Source: CAWCGU01 sp963795195
GTDB lineage: Bacteria > Actinomycetota > Thermoleophilia > Solirubrobacterales > 70-9
DNA length: 64,000 bases
NCBI GenBank assembly: GCA_963795195.1
Contig: CAWCGU010000006.1
Location: 2,480,001 to 2,544,000 of the forward strand
Reading direction: 5' to 3'
Made by a program: the position numbers and the translations under genes. Below are positions 34,348 to 43,110 of this stretch, piece by piece; the first letter of the stretch is position 1, and each line of letters opens with the position of its first letter. A model generated the notes under the pieces. That model made no database searches and had not been told where the DNA came from. It saw nothing but the letters and a program-made list of their open reading frames with translations.

Positions 34348-35136
34348 CTAGCTCGTCGGAGGCCCGCCTAGAAACAGCACGTCGATCAGCAGGAGAATCG
34401 CCACCAGCGCAACCAACAGACCGAAAGCGCGTGCCAACGTCGACGGAGGCAGGCGGCGGCCGAGCCTGGTGCCAGACAGCGCTCCGGCCGCCGCGGCGGC
34501 ACAGAGCACGGCGGTCAGGGCCCAGTCCGGCTGGGCGCCATGGGAGAGGTGGCTGATCAATGCGGCTACGCCCGTCAGGGTGATGATCGCCAGGGAGGTC
34601 GCGATCGCCCTGCGCATCGAAACGCCGAGCAAGATGGTCAGCGCGGGCACGATCAGAAAGCCGCCGCCGACCCCGAAGAAGCCGGTCATCAGGCCGACAA
34701 CCAGACCGGCGCCGGCGGTCCGGAGCGGGTCAGGCCAGGGGCACCCGAGGTCGTGGTCCTCAGCCGCGTCCTCCATCGCGTCGCCTCGACGGAAGGTGAG
34801 AAACGCGGCCGCGAGCATCACCGGGACGAAGGCGAGGATCAAGGCGCGTCCGCTGACTTCGTCGCTGGCAACGGTGCCGGCGTAGGCGCCGAGGGCGGCG
34901 GGAAGAGAGAAGACGAGCGCTATGCGCCAGCACAGCTGACCGTGTCGCGCCTGGGCGCCGGCGCCGAACGAAGCCCCGAGCGCCACGACGATCAGGGACG
35001 CCGTGGTGGCAGAACTGACGCCCTGGTCGAGCACGTAGACCAGCACAGGCAGCGCGAGGATCGCGCCGCCGCCGCCAACCGTGCCGACGACGAGCCCGAT
35101 TGCGTATCCGCAGAGCGCTGCGACTACCATCGTCAT
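34348..35136 (-). CDS. TauE/SafE-family sulfite/organosulfonate exporter
   Basis: About 262 residues with roughly eight membrane helices. Family hallmarks are GTVGGGGAILALPVLVYVLD near the N-terminus and the inverted second repeat GFFGVGGGFLIVPALTILLG, both with glycine-rich loops, plus IITLTGVAALISH. The ATG at 35136 is preferred; a TTG at 35148 is possible. It is divergent from the ArsR gene with 38 bp between, so ArsR probably controls both. In this setting it likely expels sulfite or thiosulfate formed by the persulfide enzyme. Confidence 0.92.
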   Translation of the reverse strand: MTMVVAALCGYAIGLVVGTVGGGGAILALPVLVYVLDQGVSSATTASLIVVALGASFGAGAQARHGQLCWRIALVFSLPAALGAYAGTVASDEVSGRALILAFVPVMLAAAFLTFRRGDAMEDAAEDHDLGCPWPDPLRTAGAGLVVGLMTGFFGVGGGFLIVPALTILLGVSMRRAIATSLAIITLTGVAALISHLSHGAQPDWALTAVLCAAAAAGALSGTRLGRRLPPSTLARAFGLLVALVAILLLIDVLFLGGPPTS

Positions 35137-35173
35137 ATGACCATTCAATCATGTAGCTACTATTACTCTGCCG

Positions 35174-35518
35174 ATGATTGATCTAACGCCTGAGCTCGCC
35201 GAACTCATCGCTCGCCGCTTCGCGGCCCTCGGCGAGCCCACCCGGTTACGCCTTCTCAACCTGATGCATGCACGCGGCGAGATCTCGGTCGGCGAACTCG
35301 TGGAGGCAACCGACGGCACCCAGGCCAACGTCTCCAAGCACCTCTCCGTGCTCCTTCGCGAACGCATGGTGAGCCGACGGCGCGAGGGTTCACGAGCCCT
35401 CTACTCGATCGCAGACCCGGCCTTGATCGCTCTCTGCGACCAGGTCTGCACCAGCGTCCGCGACCAGTTGCGCGAACTCAGCAGCGTGATCGACCAGGCC
35501 GAGGCGGTGGCGCGATGA
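35174..35518 (+). CDS. ArsR-family repressor of the sulfur operon
   Basis: 114 residues forming a compact winged helix: FAALGEPTRLRLLNLMHARG, then GELVEATDGTQANVSKHLSV (recognition helix) and SRRREGSRALYSIADP (wing). The only cysteines are in CDQVC within the C-terminal helix, unlike BigR/SqrR, which use one cysteine near the DNA-binding core and one in the last helix; the signal may thus be sensed by this local pair or by metal. TACTAT 35158-35163 is a plausible -10 close to the ATG, implying a short leader. The stop overlaps the next start (ATGA). Confidence 0.93.
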   Translation: MIDLTPELAELIARRFAALGEPTRLRLLNLMHARGEISVGELVEATDGTQANVSKHLSVLLRERMVSRRREGSRALYSIADPALIALCDQVCTSVRDQLRELSSVIDQAEAVAR

Positions 35519-36900
35519 TCTTTCGCCAGATCATCCACGACGATCTCGGTTGCGCTTCCTACCTGATCGGTGACGAGAAGGACGGCGAGGCAGCCGTCGT
35601 CGACCCTCGCTTCGAGATCGACGAGTACCTGGCCCTGGCGCGCTATCCGGGCGTCTCAATCGAGCACATCCTCGAGACCCACAACCACGCAGACCACGTG
35701 TCCGGCCACGGCCGGCTGGCGGCGGCAACAGGTGCCACCATCTATGTCCACCGTGACGCAGAGGTCGAGTACGAGCACGAGGCGATCGACGACGGGTACG
35801 AGCTGGAGGTGGGCCAACTCTTGATCCGGGCCCTCCACACCCCTGGCCATCGGCCCGAACACACGGCGTTCGCCCTGATCGACCGCCGCCGAGGCGAGGA
35901 TCCGTGGGCGGTTCTGAGCGGCGACACGCTGTTTGTGAACGATGTCGCCCGGCCGGACCTGGCGATCGACGAGCGCGAGGGCGCCCGCGGGATCTTCCGC
36001 TCCCTGCAGGAGAAGCTCCTGTGTCTTCCCGACAGTTGCGAGATCTGGCCCGGGCATCTGGGCGGCTCGATGTGCGGAGGCCCCGGGATGGACTTGAAGG
36101 TGTCTTCGACCATCGGCTTCGAGCGTCGCTACAACCCGACACTCTCAATCGCCGACGAGGAAAAGTTCGTCGAGGAGTCGGTTGCGAAGCTTGGCCCTCA
36201 GCCGCCGAACTTCAAGGCGATCGTCGAGCTGAACAAGGGCCCCCTACTGACCGACGGCGTCGAGGTGCTGCCCCTCGCTCCACGGCAGGTTCAGCACAAG
36301 CAAGGTGAGGGTGCGCTGATCGTGGATGCGCGTACCGATCAGCAGTTCGATGACGCCCACATACCCGGCGCGGTCTGCATCCCGATGCTGAGCGCGGGGT
36401 TCGGTTCCAAGCTTGCCTGGCTCGCGGATCGCGACCAGGAGATCGTCCTCGTCGGCCGCGATGACGCCGACGGACGCCGCGCGGCGCGGTTGGCGGTTGC
36501 CGTGGGCATAACGAAGCTGGCCGGGTTCCTCGGCGGGGGCATGACCTCGTGGCGCCAGGAAGCTCGTGACGTGACGCGCATCGATCGCCTGCCCCTGGAA
36601 GAGCTCGCCGGTCGGGCGGAGGAAGGCGACCTGCAGATCGTCGATGTGCGCGAGCGCTCCGAGTGGGTGGAGGGCCACATCCCGGGCTCGAGTCTTCACA
36701 CCTGGCATGACATCGGCTCGATGCCTGAAGACCTCGAGGGCACGCGGCCGATCGCGGTCATCTGCGGATCCGGCGAGCGCGCGGCCGTCGGGGCAAGCCT
36801 GATTCAGCGCTTCGGCGCCCGCGAGGTGATCCACGTGATCGACGGCGGGGTGCCAAAGTGGAAGCGGCTGGGCCTACCGGTCGAAGAAGGCGGCGACTGA
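35515..36900 (+). CDS. Persulfide dioxygenase-like metallo-beta-lactamase with two rhodanese domains
   Basis: 461 residues. The N-terminal ETHE1-type fold has ETHNHADHVSGH (HxHxDH, 56-61), HTPGHRPEHTAFAL and IWPGHLGGSMCGG, the mononuclear iron site of persulfide dioxygenases that oxidise glutathione or low-molecular-weight persulfides to sulfite. Rhodanese 1 (about 255-350) reads EIVLVGRDDADGRRAARLA and lacks the catalytic Cys; rhodanese 2 (about 365-455) has the active loop ICGSGERA (Cys417). The enzyme should be cytoplasmic and sit at the centre of the operon between ArsR and the YeeE transporter halves. Confidence 0.93.
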   Translation: MIFRQIIHDDLGCASYLIGDEKDGEAAVVDPRFEIDEYLALARYPGVSIEHILETHNHADHVSGHGRLAAATGATIYVHRDAEVEYEHEAIDDGYELEVGQLLIRALHTPGHRPEHTAFALIDRRRGEDPWAVLSGDTLFVNDVARPDLAIDEREGARGIFRSLQEKLLCLPDSCEIWPGHLGGSMCGGPGMDLKVSSTIGFERRYNPTLSIADEEKFVEESVAKLGPQPPNFKAIVELNKGPLLTDGVEVLPLAPRQVQHKQGEGALIVDARTDQQFDDAHIPGAVCIPMLSAGFGSKLAWLADRDQEIVLVGRDDADGRRAARLAVAVGITKLAGFLGGGMTSWRQEARDVTRIDRLPLEELAGRAEEGDLQIVDVRERSEWVEGHIPGSSLHTWHDIGSMPEDLEGTRPIAVICGSGERAAVGASLIQRFGAREVIHVIDGGVPKWKRLGLPVEEGGD

Positions 36901-37370
36901 TGGAGGCCTTTCTCAGCGAGCGGCCGGCTTGGTTCGTGCTCGGTCCGCTGGTCGGTTTGGTCGTGCTCGGGTTGGCGGCGACGATCAATCAGCGGATTGG
37001 CGCTCTTGGCGGGTACTCGGAGTTCGTCGAGCGAGCGAGCGGCCGGCTTTCGGCGTTCGGCTGGAAGGCGTGGTTTCTGTTCGGCATCGTCGCCGGCGCC
37101 TTTGTTCTCCACCTGCTTGCCGGAACCCTCGGCGGTACCGAGGGCTACGGCTGGTTGTCGGAGGCATTCGGCTCAGGAGCCCTGGTTGGTTTGGTGCTCG
37201 TCGTCGGCGGGATCTTGATCGGGTTCGGTGCCAAGACGGCCGGTGGATGCACGTCGGGTAACGGTCTCGGCGGTTGCTCTGCCGGTTCGCCCGCGAGCTT
37301 CGCGGCCACGGCGACGTTCATGGCGACAGCGATCGTCGTCAGCTTGATCACCCAGGTCGTCTTCCTGTGA
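36900..37370 (+). CDS. YeeE/YedE-family sulfur transporter half
   Basis: 156 residues; start ATG 36900 shares its A with the previous TGA (TGATG). Three to four membrane helices and the conserved thiosulfate-path motif KTAGGCTSGNGLGGCSAGS (two cysteines). Full-length YeeE has two such repeats; here each half is a separate gene. It should move thiosulfate or a related sulfur species into or out of the cell together with the next protein. Confidence 0.9.
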   Translation: MEAFLSERPAWFVLGPLVGLVVLGLAATINQRIGALGGYSEFVERASGRLSAFGWKAWFLFGIVAGAFVLHLLAGTLGGTEGYGWLSEAFGSGALVGLVLVVGGILIGFGAKTAGGCTSGNGLGGCSAGSPASFAATATFMATAIVVSLITQVVFL

Positions 37371-37792
37371 AAACGAAGATCGCAGCGGCCGGATTCGGCC
37401 TGGCCTTCGGTTTCCTGATCACCTGGGGCCAGTTCTCCGACCCGGCGAGGATCCGCGAGATGCTCTTGCTCGAGGATCCGTACCTCTACCTGATGATGTT
37501 CAGCGCGATCGCGGTCGCCTTCGCCGGTCTCTGGATTCTTCGTCGCAAGCGCGCACGAACGCTGCTGACGGGCGAGCCGATCGTTCTCGAGCGCTCACCG
37601 TTCGAGGCCCGCCACCTGCTTGGTGCCGCAACCTTTGGCCTCGGTTGGGCGGTCACGGCGTCCTGTCCTGCTCCCGTCGCGGCGCAGTTGGCCCAGGGGG
37701 TCGCCTGGAGCCTGTTCACGATCACCGGGATCTTGATCGGCGTGGCGCTTTACCTGCGGCGCGGCCCGGCAGTGCTCGCCAGGATCGATTGA
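37367..37792 (+). CDS. Second YeeE/YedE half (DUF6691-type)
   Basis: 141 residues from GTG 37367, overlapping the previous stop by four bases (GTGA). Four membrane segments, the loop GQFSDPARIREMLL near the start and the cysteine motif TFGLGWAVTASCPAPVAAQL characterise the second half of split YeeE transporters. With the upstream gene it reconstitutes a two-repeat transporter. It is the last gene of the ArsR operon; the convergent hydrolase gene begins 43 bp beyond, across a GC-rich inverted repeat. Confidence 0.9.
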   Translation: MKTKIAAAGFGLAFGFLITWGQFSDPARIREMLLLEDPYLYLMMFSAIAVAFAGLWILRRKRARTLLTGEPIVLERSPFEARHLLGAATFGLGWAVTASCPAPVAAQLAQGVAWSLFTITGILIGVALYLRRGPAVLARID

Positions 37793-37835
37793 AGCGCTCG
37801 CGAGCCGGCGCGTCCGGCGCGCTGGTCAAGCGCTC

Positions 37836-38668
37836 CTAGCGGCCGGCGGTGTTCTCGAGGATCGCCCGGGCGATGGTTTCCCAGTCGGCCCGGTCGACGC
37901 CGTGGCCCGCCCCCTCAAGCGGTAGTAGCCTCGCGCCAGGGATCTCCTCCGCGAGCGCCTCGCCATGCTCGATCGGGAACATCGGATCGGCGGTCCCGTG
38001 GATCACGAGGGTGGGTGCGCGGATCGACGAAAGCGGCTTTGTCGACGACTCGCCCTGCGCCAGCAGGTCGTGGTTCTGTGCAGCCGAGAAGTCACGGGCC
38101 CGCTCCACCTCGCGGCGCATCAGGTCACGGGCCGCAACCTCATCGAACACCCGCTGGCCACCGGCGAGCATGCGCGAGTAGCCGACGACGTACTCGATCA
38201 CCGACTCTGAGTCCGACCAGTCAACCTGCGCCGTCGTCACGAACTGCCCGAACTCCTCGCGAGGCGGAGGCAGCTGACGCTCGACGGCCACCGCCGGCGA
38301 TGTGCTGACGAGCGTGAGCGAAGCGACGCGATTCGCAAATTCGAGCGCCAGCTCCTGGCGCATCCCCCGCCCGCCGAGACGCCGACGAGGTGCGCCGCTG
38401 TGATCCCATATGAGTCCAGCACGGCCACCGCGTCGGTGCCCAGGGCGGCGCCCGTGTAGTCGGGGTGGCCGGGCGCGCAGGTGGCTGACCGGCCGGTGTC
38501 GCGGTGGTCGTAGCGGATCGCAAAGCGGCCGCCGTCGGCAAGCATCCGGCAGAACTGCCCTTCCCACCAAAGCATCGACGCCCCGATCCCCATGATCAGC
38601 AGGATCGGCGGGTCGGATGGGTCGCCGAACGCCTCGGTGCAGAGCTCGACATCGTTGGTTTCGATCAT
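37836..38668 (-). CDS. Alpha/beta-hydrolase, one frameshift
   Basis: About 277 residues after repair, starting ATG 38668. The oxyanion region is ILLIMGIGASMLWW, RYDHRDTGRSA follows, and the nucleophile elbow GVSAGGG (Ser) is directly at the break. The downstream frame resumes with MRQELALEFANRVASLTLVS, the acid TLVIHGTADPMFPIEHGEAL and the histidine LLPLEGAGHGVDRADW. The run CCCCC at 38364-38368 (plus strand) with one more C would give GVSAGGGMRQELALEF in one frame. It belongs to the broad esterase/aromatic hydrolase group; substrate unknown. Confidence 0.85.
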
Positions 38669-38813
38669 TCGCTCGGCCAGTGGACGGCTCCTCGGTCTCA
38701 GTCGCGGGATCAGCGACTGTTGGGGTCACGGTAGGTGCCCGCGCAGCGACAGTTCCAATCCGGGCAAAGGGGGAAGTCGATTTCGGGTCTGGCTCGCGCA
38801 GTACCTTGGGATT

Positions 38814-39131
38814 GTGGTCAGCCAGGATTTGATTGAAAGTGCCGCACGACGCCTCGCGGCCGCCGCAAGCTCTCCCGCCCGCATACTGCTGTTCGGATCG
38901 GCGGCCCGCGGGGCCATGACACCGAACAGCGACCTTGACTTTCTCGTCATCGAGGAGCGAGTTGAAAGCAAGCTGGACGAATCGTTGCGCTTGCGCGACG
39001 CCCTTGCTGACCTGAGGGTGCCGGTGGACATCGTGGTTGTGACCACCGAGGAGGCTGAAATCAAGCGTCGTCGGCCCGGCTCCGTGGTGAAGCGGGCGAT
39101 GGCCGAGGGGCGGGTGTTGGTTGAGCCCTGA
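38814..39131 (+). CDS. MNT-type nucleotidyltransferase (antitoxin-like)
   Basis: 105 residues from GTG 38814. The minimal nucleotidyltransferase signature RILLFGSAARGAMTPNSDLD (G-S-x10-DxD) is complete, followed by DFLVIEERVESKLDE. Its stop overlaps the start of a HEPN gene by 11 bp, the usual order of MNT-HEPN toxin-antitoxin modules, in which the MNT protein AMPylates and silences the HEPN ribonuclease. Longer in-frame upstream starts cross the divergent hydrolase start region and are less likely. Confidence 0.88.
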   Translation: MVSQDLIESAARRLAAAASSPARILLFGSAARGAMTPNSDLDFLVIEERVESKLDESLRLRDALADLRVPVDIVVVTTEEAEIKRRRPGSVVKRAMAEGRVLVEP

Positions 39132-39804
39132 GCGCGAACAGGCCGAGATCCTGCTCACGAAGGCGCGTGAGAACCACTTGGTGCTCAGGGCAATAGCCGG
39201 CGACCCCGCGCTTCCCGACTCGGCCGTGGGCTTTCACGCACAGCAGGCAGTCGAGCTCGCCTTCAAGGCCGTGCTTGCCAGCCGCGGCATCGATTACCCG
39301 TGGACACACGACCTCCAACTGCTGATTGCTGAGTCGACCGCAACGGGATTGGATGTGCCGGACGCAGTGGGCGAGACCCGGGCGCTCACCCCCTGGGCGG
39401 TCGCGTACCGGTATGACGAGAGCCCGGATGAGGGCATAGATCGAGAGCCGCTGCTTGCCTCGGTGGAAGGCGTTCTCGAGCTGGGCCGTGTCGACCCTGG
39501 AATAGCCAGCGCGCTCAGGCTCTCAGGGCCGCCGGGCGAGCAGCGGCCTCAGCTCGACGCAATCGCCCGTGCCGAGCCCGCCTCTGGCCTTGAAGCTGAG
39601 CCGCATGTGGTTTCGTCCCTGAAGAATCACCTGACCGTCCCGCAGGCGCGCTGTCCCCGCGAGGGCGCCGCGCAGTGCGGCCGCGCTGCGCGTGCCGCCG
39701 AGGACCTGAATCCCGCCGACACCGGTCCCGCTCGCTGGGGCGTTCGCGCGAACTCCCAGACAAGCCAGGCCGCCGGCCGGGACGCGGACCAGCGCGACCC
39801 CTGA
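39121..39804 (+). CDS. HEPN-domain protein, tail runs into opposite gene
   Basis: TTG 39121 starts a helical HEPN domain: EQAEILLTKARENHLVLRAI, GFHAQQAVELAFKAVLASRG and PWTHDLQLL are typical, with the paired helices ending about residue 125. The usual Rx4-6H RNase motif is not clear, so activity is doubtful. The frame has no stop until 39804 and its last ~90 residues lie antisense to the end of the PKD lipoprotein gene with no domain character, suggesting that the natural stop around 39500-39530 was lost by an indel or that the annotated overlap is artificial. Confidence 0.75.
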   Translation: MSPEREQAEILLTKARENHLVLRAIAGDPALPDSAVGFHAQQAVELAFKAVLASRGIDYPWTHDLQLLIAESTATGLDVPDAVGETRALTPWAVAYRYDESPDEGIDREPLLASVEGVLELGRVDPGIASALRLSGPPGEQRPQLDAIARAEPASGLEAEPHVVSSLKNHLTVPQARCPREGAAQCGRAARAAEDLNPADTGPARWGVRANSQTSQAAGRDADQRDP

Positions 39805-40812
39805 GAACTTCTTGCCGCCGTCGAGATAAGACGTGATGTTGAAGCTCCCGATCCATGGCGCGCGCCGCGCGCCCTGGCGCAGACTGCCGGGCAGGAGCTT
39901 GACCGGAACCCTCCCCCGCACGGTCTGGTCGAGGACGGTGATGTCGCCATCCGGGCTCAGCAGGGATCCGGACGTCGGGCCCACCTGCTCCGGGAACTGA
40001 GGCCGGAACCTGAAGACGGCTCCGCTGCCCTGCGTTCGGCGCAGGAGCGTCTTGGCCGAGGTCGCGATCGCGAGGTGGTCGACGACGATCGCGCGCGTGG
40101 TGGTCGCCTGGGCGCCGGTGTCGTCGGTCACCTTGAGGCCGATCGTGTAGGTCCCTTCGTGCTCGTACTGATGGATCGTGGTGGGGGTGCTGCCGGTGTC
40201 GAACTCGAAGTTGTTCGGCGTGAAGTCGAGGTCCCACTGGTAGCGGACGATCCGGCCGCCGGGAGTCGATGGGGTGGAGCCAGAAGCGTTCAGGCTGATC
40301 GGCCGGTTCGGCCTGACCGGGTTTGGCGTGGCGGTGAAAGAGGCGATCAGACCGGGGTGTGGATTTTCCCCGCTCGCAGGGTTGACGGTCAGATCGATGC
40401 TGCCTCGGCCGACGCCGTCGTGGGCACTTTCGGAGATCGACTGGTGCCACGTCGAGACCGTGTAAATGCCGGGCTGGTCGAACGATGCGGTCACCGTCGG
40501 AAGAACTTCCGTACGTCGGTTGATGTTCGCACCCGACTTGTACTCGGATAGGTCGGAGGCGCCGTCGCCGTCGAGATCCCACCAGACGGTGGTGTCGATG
40601 TCGCGGCTTTTGTCGCCGAGGGCCTCCGGCACGTAGGTGCGCGTCAGCGTCACCTCCTGGCCCACGACGAGGTCCCCGCTCGGGTCTGCGCTGACCGTGA
40701 CCGGCTCGTCCAGAGTTGTGCATGCGGCGCAGCCGCCCATGGACACGCCCGCGGCGACGCAGCTCAACCCCACGGCAATCGTCCGGCGCACCCTCCCGCG
40801 TCCTCCCTGCAT
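39523..40812 (-). CDS. PKD-domain lipoprotein
   Basis: About 429 residues from ATG 40812 (GTG 40791 is an alternative with GGAGG 10 nt upstream). The leader has VRRTIAVGLSCVAAG and lipobox SMGGC. Two PKD/Ig-like domains are visible: TVWWDLDGDGASDLSEYKS with TASFDQPGIYTVSTW, and IVRYQWDLDFTPNNFEFDTG with TIHQYEHEGTYTIGLKVTDD. The C-terminal region (FNITSYLDGGKKFSGVALVR) is unassigned. It is surface-anchored and likely binds polysaccharide or protein. Confidence 0.85.
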   Translation of the reverse strand: MQGGRGRVRRTIAVGLSCVAAGVSMGGCAACTTLDEPVTVSADPSGDLVVGQEVTLTRTYVPEALGDKSRDIDTTVWWDLDGDGASDLSEYKSGANINRRTEVLPTVTASFDQPGIYTVSTWHQSISESAHDGVGRGSIDLTVNPASGENPHPGLIASFTATPNPVRPNRPISLNASGSTPSTPGGRIVRYQWDLDFTPNNFEFDTGSTPTTIHQYEHEGTYTIGLKVTDDTGAQATTTRAIVVDHLAIATSAKTLLRRTQGSGAVFRFRPQFPEQVGPTSGSLLSPDGDITVLDQTVRGRVPVKLLPGSLRQGARRAPWIGSFNITSYLDGGKKFSGVALVRVPAGGLACLGVRANAPASGTGVGGIQVLGGTRSAAALRGALAGTARLRDGQVILQGRNHMRLSFKARGGLGTGDCVELRPLLARRP

Positions 40813-40970
40813 CGATGGATTATGACCCAGAGAGTGTGACGACGAGACGGTCAGGTTCAGGTTCAAGCTCGGCGGCTCTTCGCCGTCAATGAGCGCAACG
40901 ACGGCGCCGCGCAAACACTGAGCCTCACCGGCGGGCGGGAGCACCCTCGGCAATGCCCAGGCGCATGTCG

Positions 40971-42340
40971 CTACGAAGCGGCTTCGTCCGCCAGCGCCAG
41001 CACCTCGTCGAGGATCGCCAACCCGTCCGCGGCCTCAGCGTCGCTCAGGATCAGCGGGGGAGTGACGTTGAGGCGGTTTCCGAACACGAACAGATCAGCC
41101 CGCGATCGAGGCAAGCCGCGGCCAGCCGGGCCATCGGCGCCGCCGCTGTGCCCGCCGCCGCGTACGGAACGAGCGGCTCTCTCGTCGCCCGGTCGCGCAC
41201 GAGTTCCAGCGTCCACATCGCCCCGACCCCTCGTACCTCGCCCACCGCCGGGTGTTGCTCGGCCAGCGCGCGCAGGCCCGGTCCGAGGACCTCTTCGCCG
41301 AGGCGAGCGGCGGCGGCCACCAAACCTTCCTCGTGCATCGCCCGCAGAGTGCCGACCGCGGCGGCGCAGGCCAGTGGATGTCCGGCATAGGTCAGCCCTC
41401 CGGGGTAGGGCCGTTGCACGAACGTCTCGTGGATCGCGTCGCTGATCAGGACGCCGCCCAGCGGAACGTAGCCTGAGTTGACTCCCTTCGCGAACGTGAT
41501 CAAGTCCGGCACGACAAGGGCGTGGTCGACTCCGAACCACTCGCCGGTGCGACCGAAGCCGACCATCACCTCGTCGGCGATGTAAACGATGCCGTGACGC
41601 GTACAGAGCTCGCGAACGCCCTCGAGGTAGCCCGGGGGAGGCGGAATCACGCCTGACCCGCCGATCACCGACTCGAGCACCAGGGCCGCGATCGTCGACG
41701 GGCCCTCGAGCGCGATCACCTGCTCGAGGTGCGCCAGCGCCCGCTCGCATTCCTCCTCCCGCGTGGCGGAGCCGAACGCGGAGCGGTACAGATACGGCCC
41801 GAAGAAATGAACGACGCCGGCGCCGCCCGTGTCCGTGGCCCAGCGGCGATGGTCACCGGTCAGGTGCATCGAAGTGGTCGTAGACCCGTGGTAGGAGCGA
41901 TAGGCCGCCAGCAGCTTCGGGCGCTCCGTGTGGATGCGAGCCATTCTGGTCGCGTGCTCGATCGCCTCCGTGCCGCCGTTGGTGAACAACACGTGGCCCA
42001 ACCCGGCAGGGGCCACGTCGATTATCGCCTTCGCCGCTTCGCCGCGAGCGTCGTTGGCCCAGACCGGAGCCAGGGTGCAGAGGCGGTCGGCCTGTTCCTT
42101 GATCGCCGCGACCACCGTGGGGTGCTGGTGCCCGACGTTCGTGAACACCAGCTGCGAGCTGAAGTCGAGGTACCGGCGCCCGGCGGGATCGACCAGGTGA
42201 CAGCCCTCGCCGCCAACGAAGGCCGGGACGTCCCGCGGGGTCTGCGCCAGCCACGGGGTGGAAGACCAGGCGATCGAGCGCTGCGATGTCCACGGATCCC
42301 AATCTGTCCCTGGCCGCGCCGCCGGCCGCTGAGCCTGCAT
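40971..42340 (-). CDS. Class III aminotransferase, one frameshift
   Basis: About 456 residues after repair, ATG 42340. PLP-dependent fold: LDFSSQLVFTNVGHQHP, VLFTNGGTEAIEHATRMAR, AYRSYHGSTTTSM, IVYIADEVMVGFGRTGEWF (cofactor Asp) and LITFAKGVNSGYVPLGG (Schiff-base Lys). The frame breaks at CCC 41099-41101; the C-terminus continues in the other frame as ADLFVFGNRLNVTPPLILSD. One more G on the coding strand gives DRGADLFVFGNRLNV. Omega-amino-acid:pyruvate-type specificity is the usual call; the substrate is not evident. It is divergent from the channel gene with 35 bp between. Confidence 0.88.
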
Positions 42341-42375
42341 TGATTACCCGCCGCTCCTAGAACTACCTTGACCTG

Positions 42376-43053
42376 ATGCGCCAGTTCGTCGTGCGCCAGC
42401 CGTCGGCGGTTCTTTTCATGGCCCAGCTGCTGGCGATTCTCATCTACCCGTTCCTGGAAGACAGCGACGCGGGCCAGGCGATATTCAGCGCCATCGGGAT
42501 CGGGCTGCTCGGGCTCGTGCTGCTGGCGGTTCGCGTCTCGCCGGCCTGGACCTGGTTCGGAATCGTGCTGGCGGTGCCGGCGACGGTCCTGCTGGTGATT
42601 CAGGCGATCAGCGCCAGCAACGATCTGCAGCCCTACTCGTCCGCTCTGGAAGCTGTGCTCTACATCTACGCCGCGGCGGCCCTGATCAGCTACATGCTGG
42701 CCGACCGCGAGATCACCCGCGATGAGATCTGGGCGATCGGCGCGACCTTCACCCTGCTCGCCTGGGCCTTTGCCTACATCTACACGGTGGTCCAAGCGGT
42801 CGAGCCCGGGAGCTTCACGGCCGCGGTCGACCCTGGCCATCAGCGCAGCTGGATCGAGCTGCTCTTCCTCAGCTTCACGACGCTGACGAGCACCGGCCTC
42901 GGCGACGTGATCCCGATCAAGCCGTTCGCGCGTTCCGCGGTGATGATCGAGCAATGCCTGGGCCTCGCCTACATCGCAATGCTGGTCTCCCGCGTGATCG
43001 GGCTGCTGATCCTGGCGGCGCGGCGAGCGCAGCGGACCGAGTGGCCGTCCTAG
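42376..43053 (+). CDS. Two-helix-pore ion channel family protein
   Basis: 225 residues. Four hydrophobic helices precede a pore loop, SWIELLFLSFTTLTSTGLGD, followed by VIPIKPFARSAVMIEQCLGL and a last helix. The filter reads TSTGLGD rather than TVGYG; such variants occur in bacterial Ion_trans_2 proteins of unclear selectivity. No regulatory RCK domain is attached or adjacent. Likely a cation-conducting membrane protein. Confidence 0.85.
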   Translation: MRQFVVRQPSAVLFMAQLLAILIYPFLEDSDAGQAIFSAIGIGLLGLVLLAVRVSPAWTWFGIVLAVPATVLLVIQAISASNDLQPYSSALEAVLYIYAAAALISYMLADREITRDEIWAIGATFTLLAWAFAYIYTVVQAVEPGSFTAAVDPGHQRSWIELLFLSFTTLTSTGLGDVIPIKPFARSAVMIEQCLGLAYIAMLVSRVIGLLILAARRAQRTEWPS

Positions 43054-43110
43054 AATCAGCAGATCGCCATCGAGGTTCGCGACAACCCGGAGCAGGAGCG
43101 CTACGAGGCG

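Noticed and set aside
37793..37835. Terminator between the YeeE half and the hydrolase
   Set aside because: GCGC-rich inverted repeat present, but arms are imperfect and no T-run follows; too weak to list.
39515..40723. Second long minus-strand frame overlapping the PKD lipoprotein
   Set aside because: Composition is arginine/proline-rich without domains; the other frame has a lipobox and two PKD domains.
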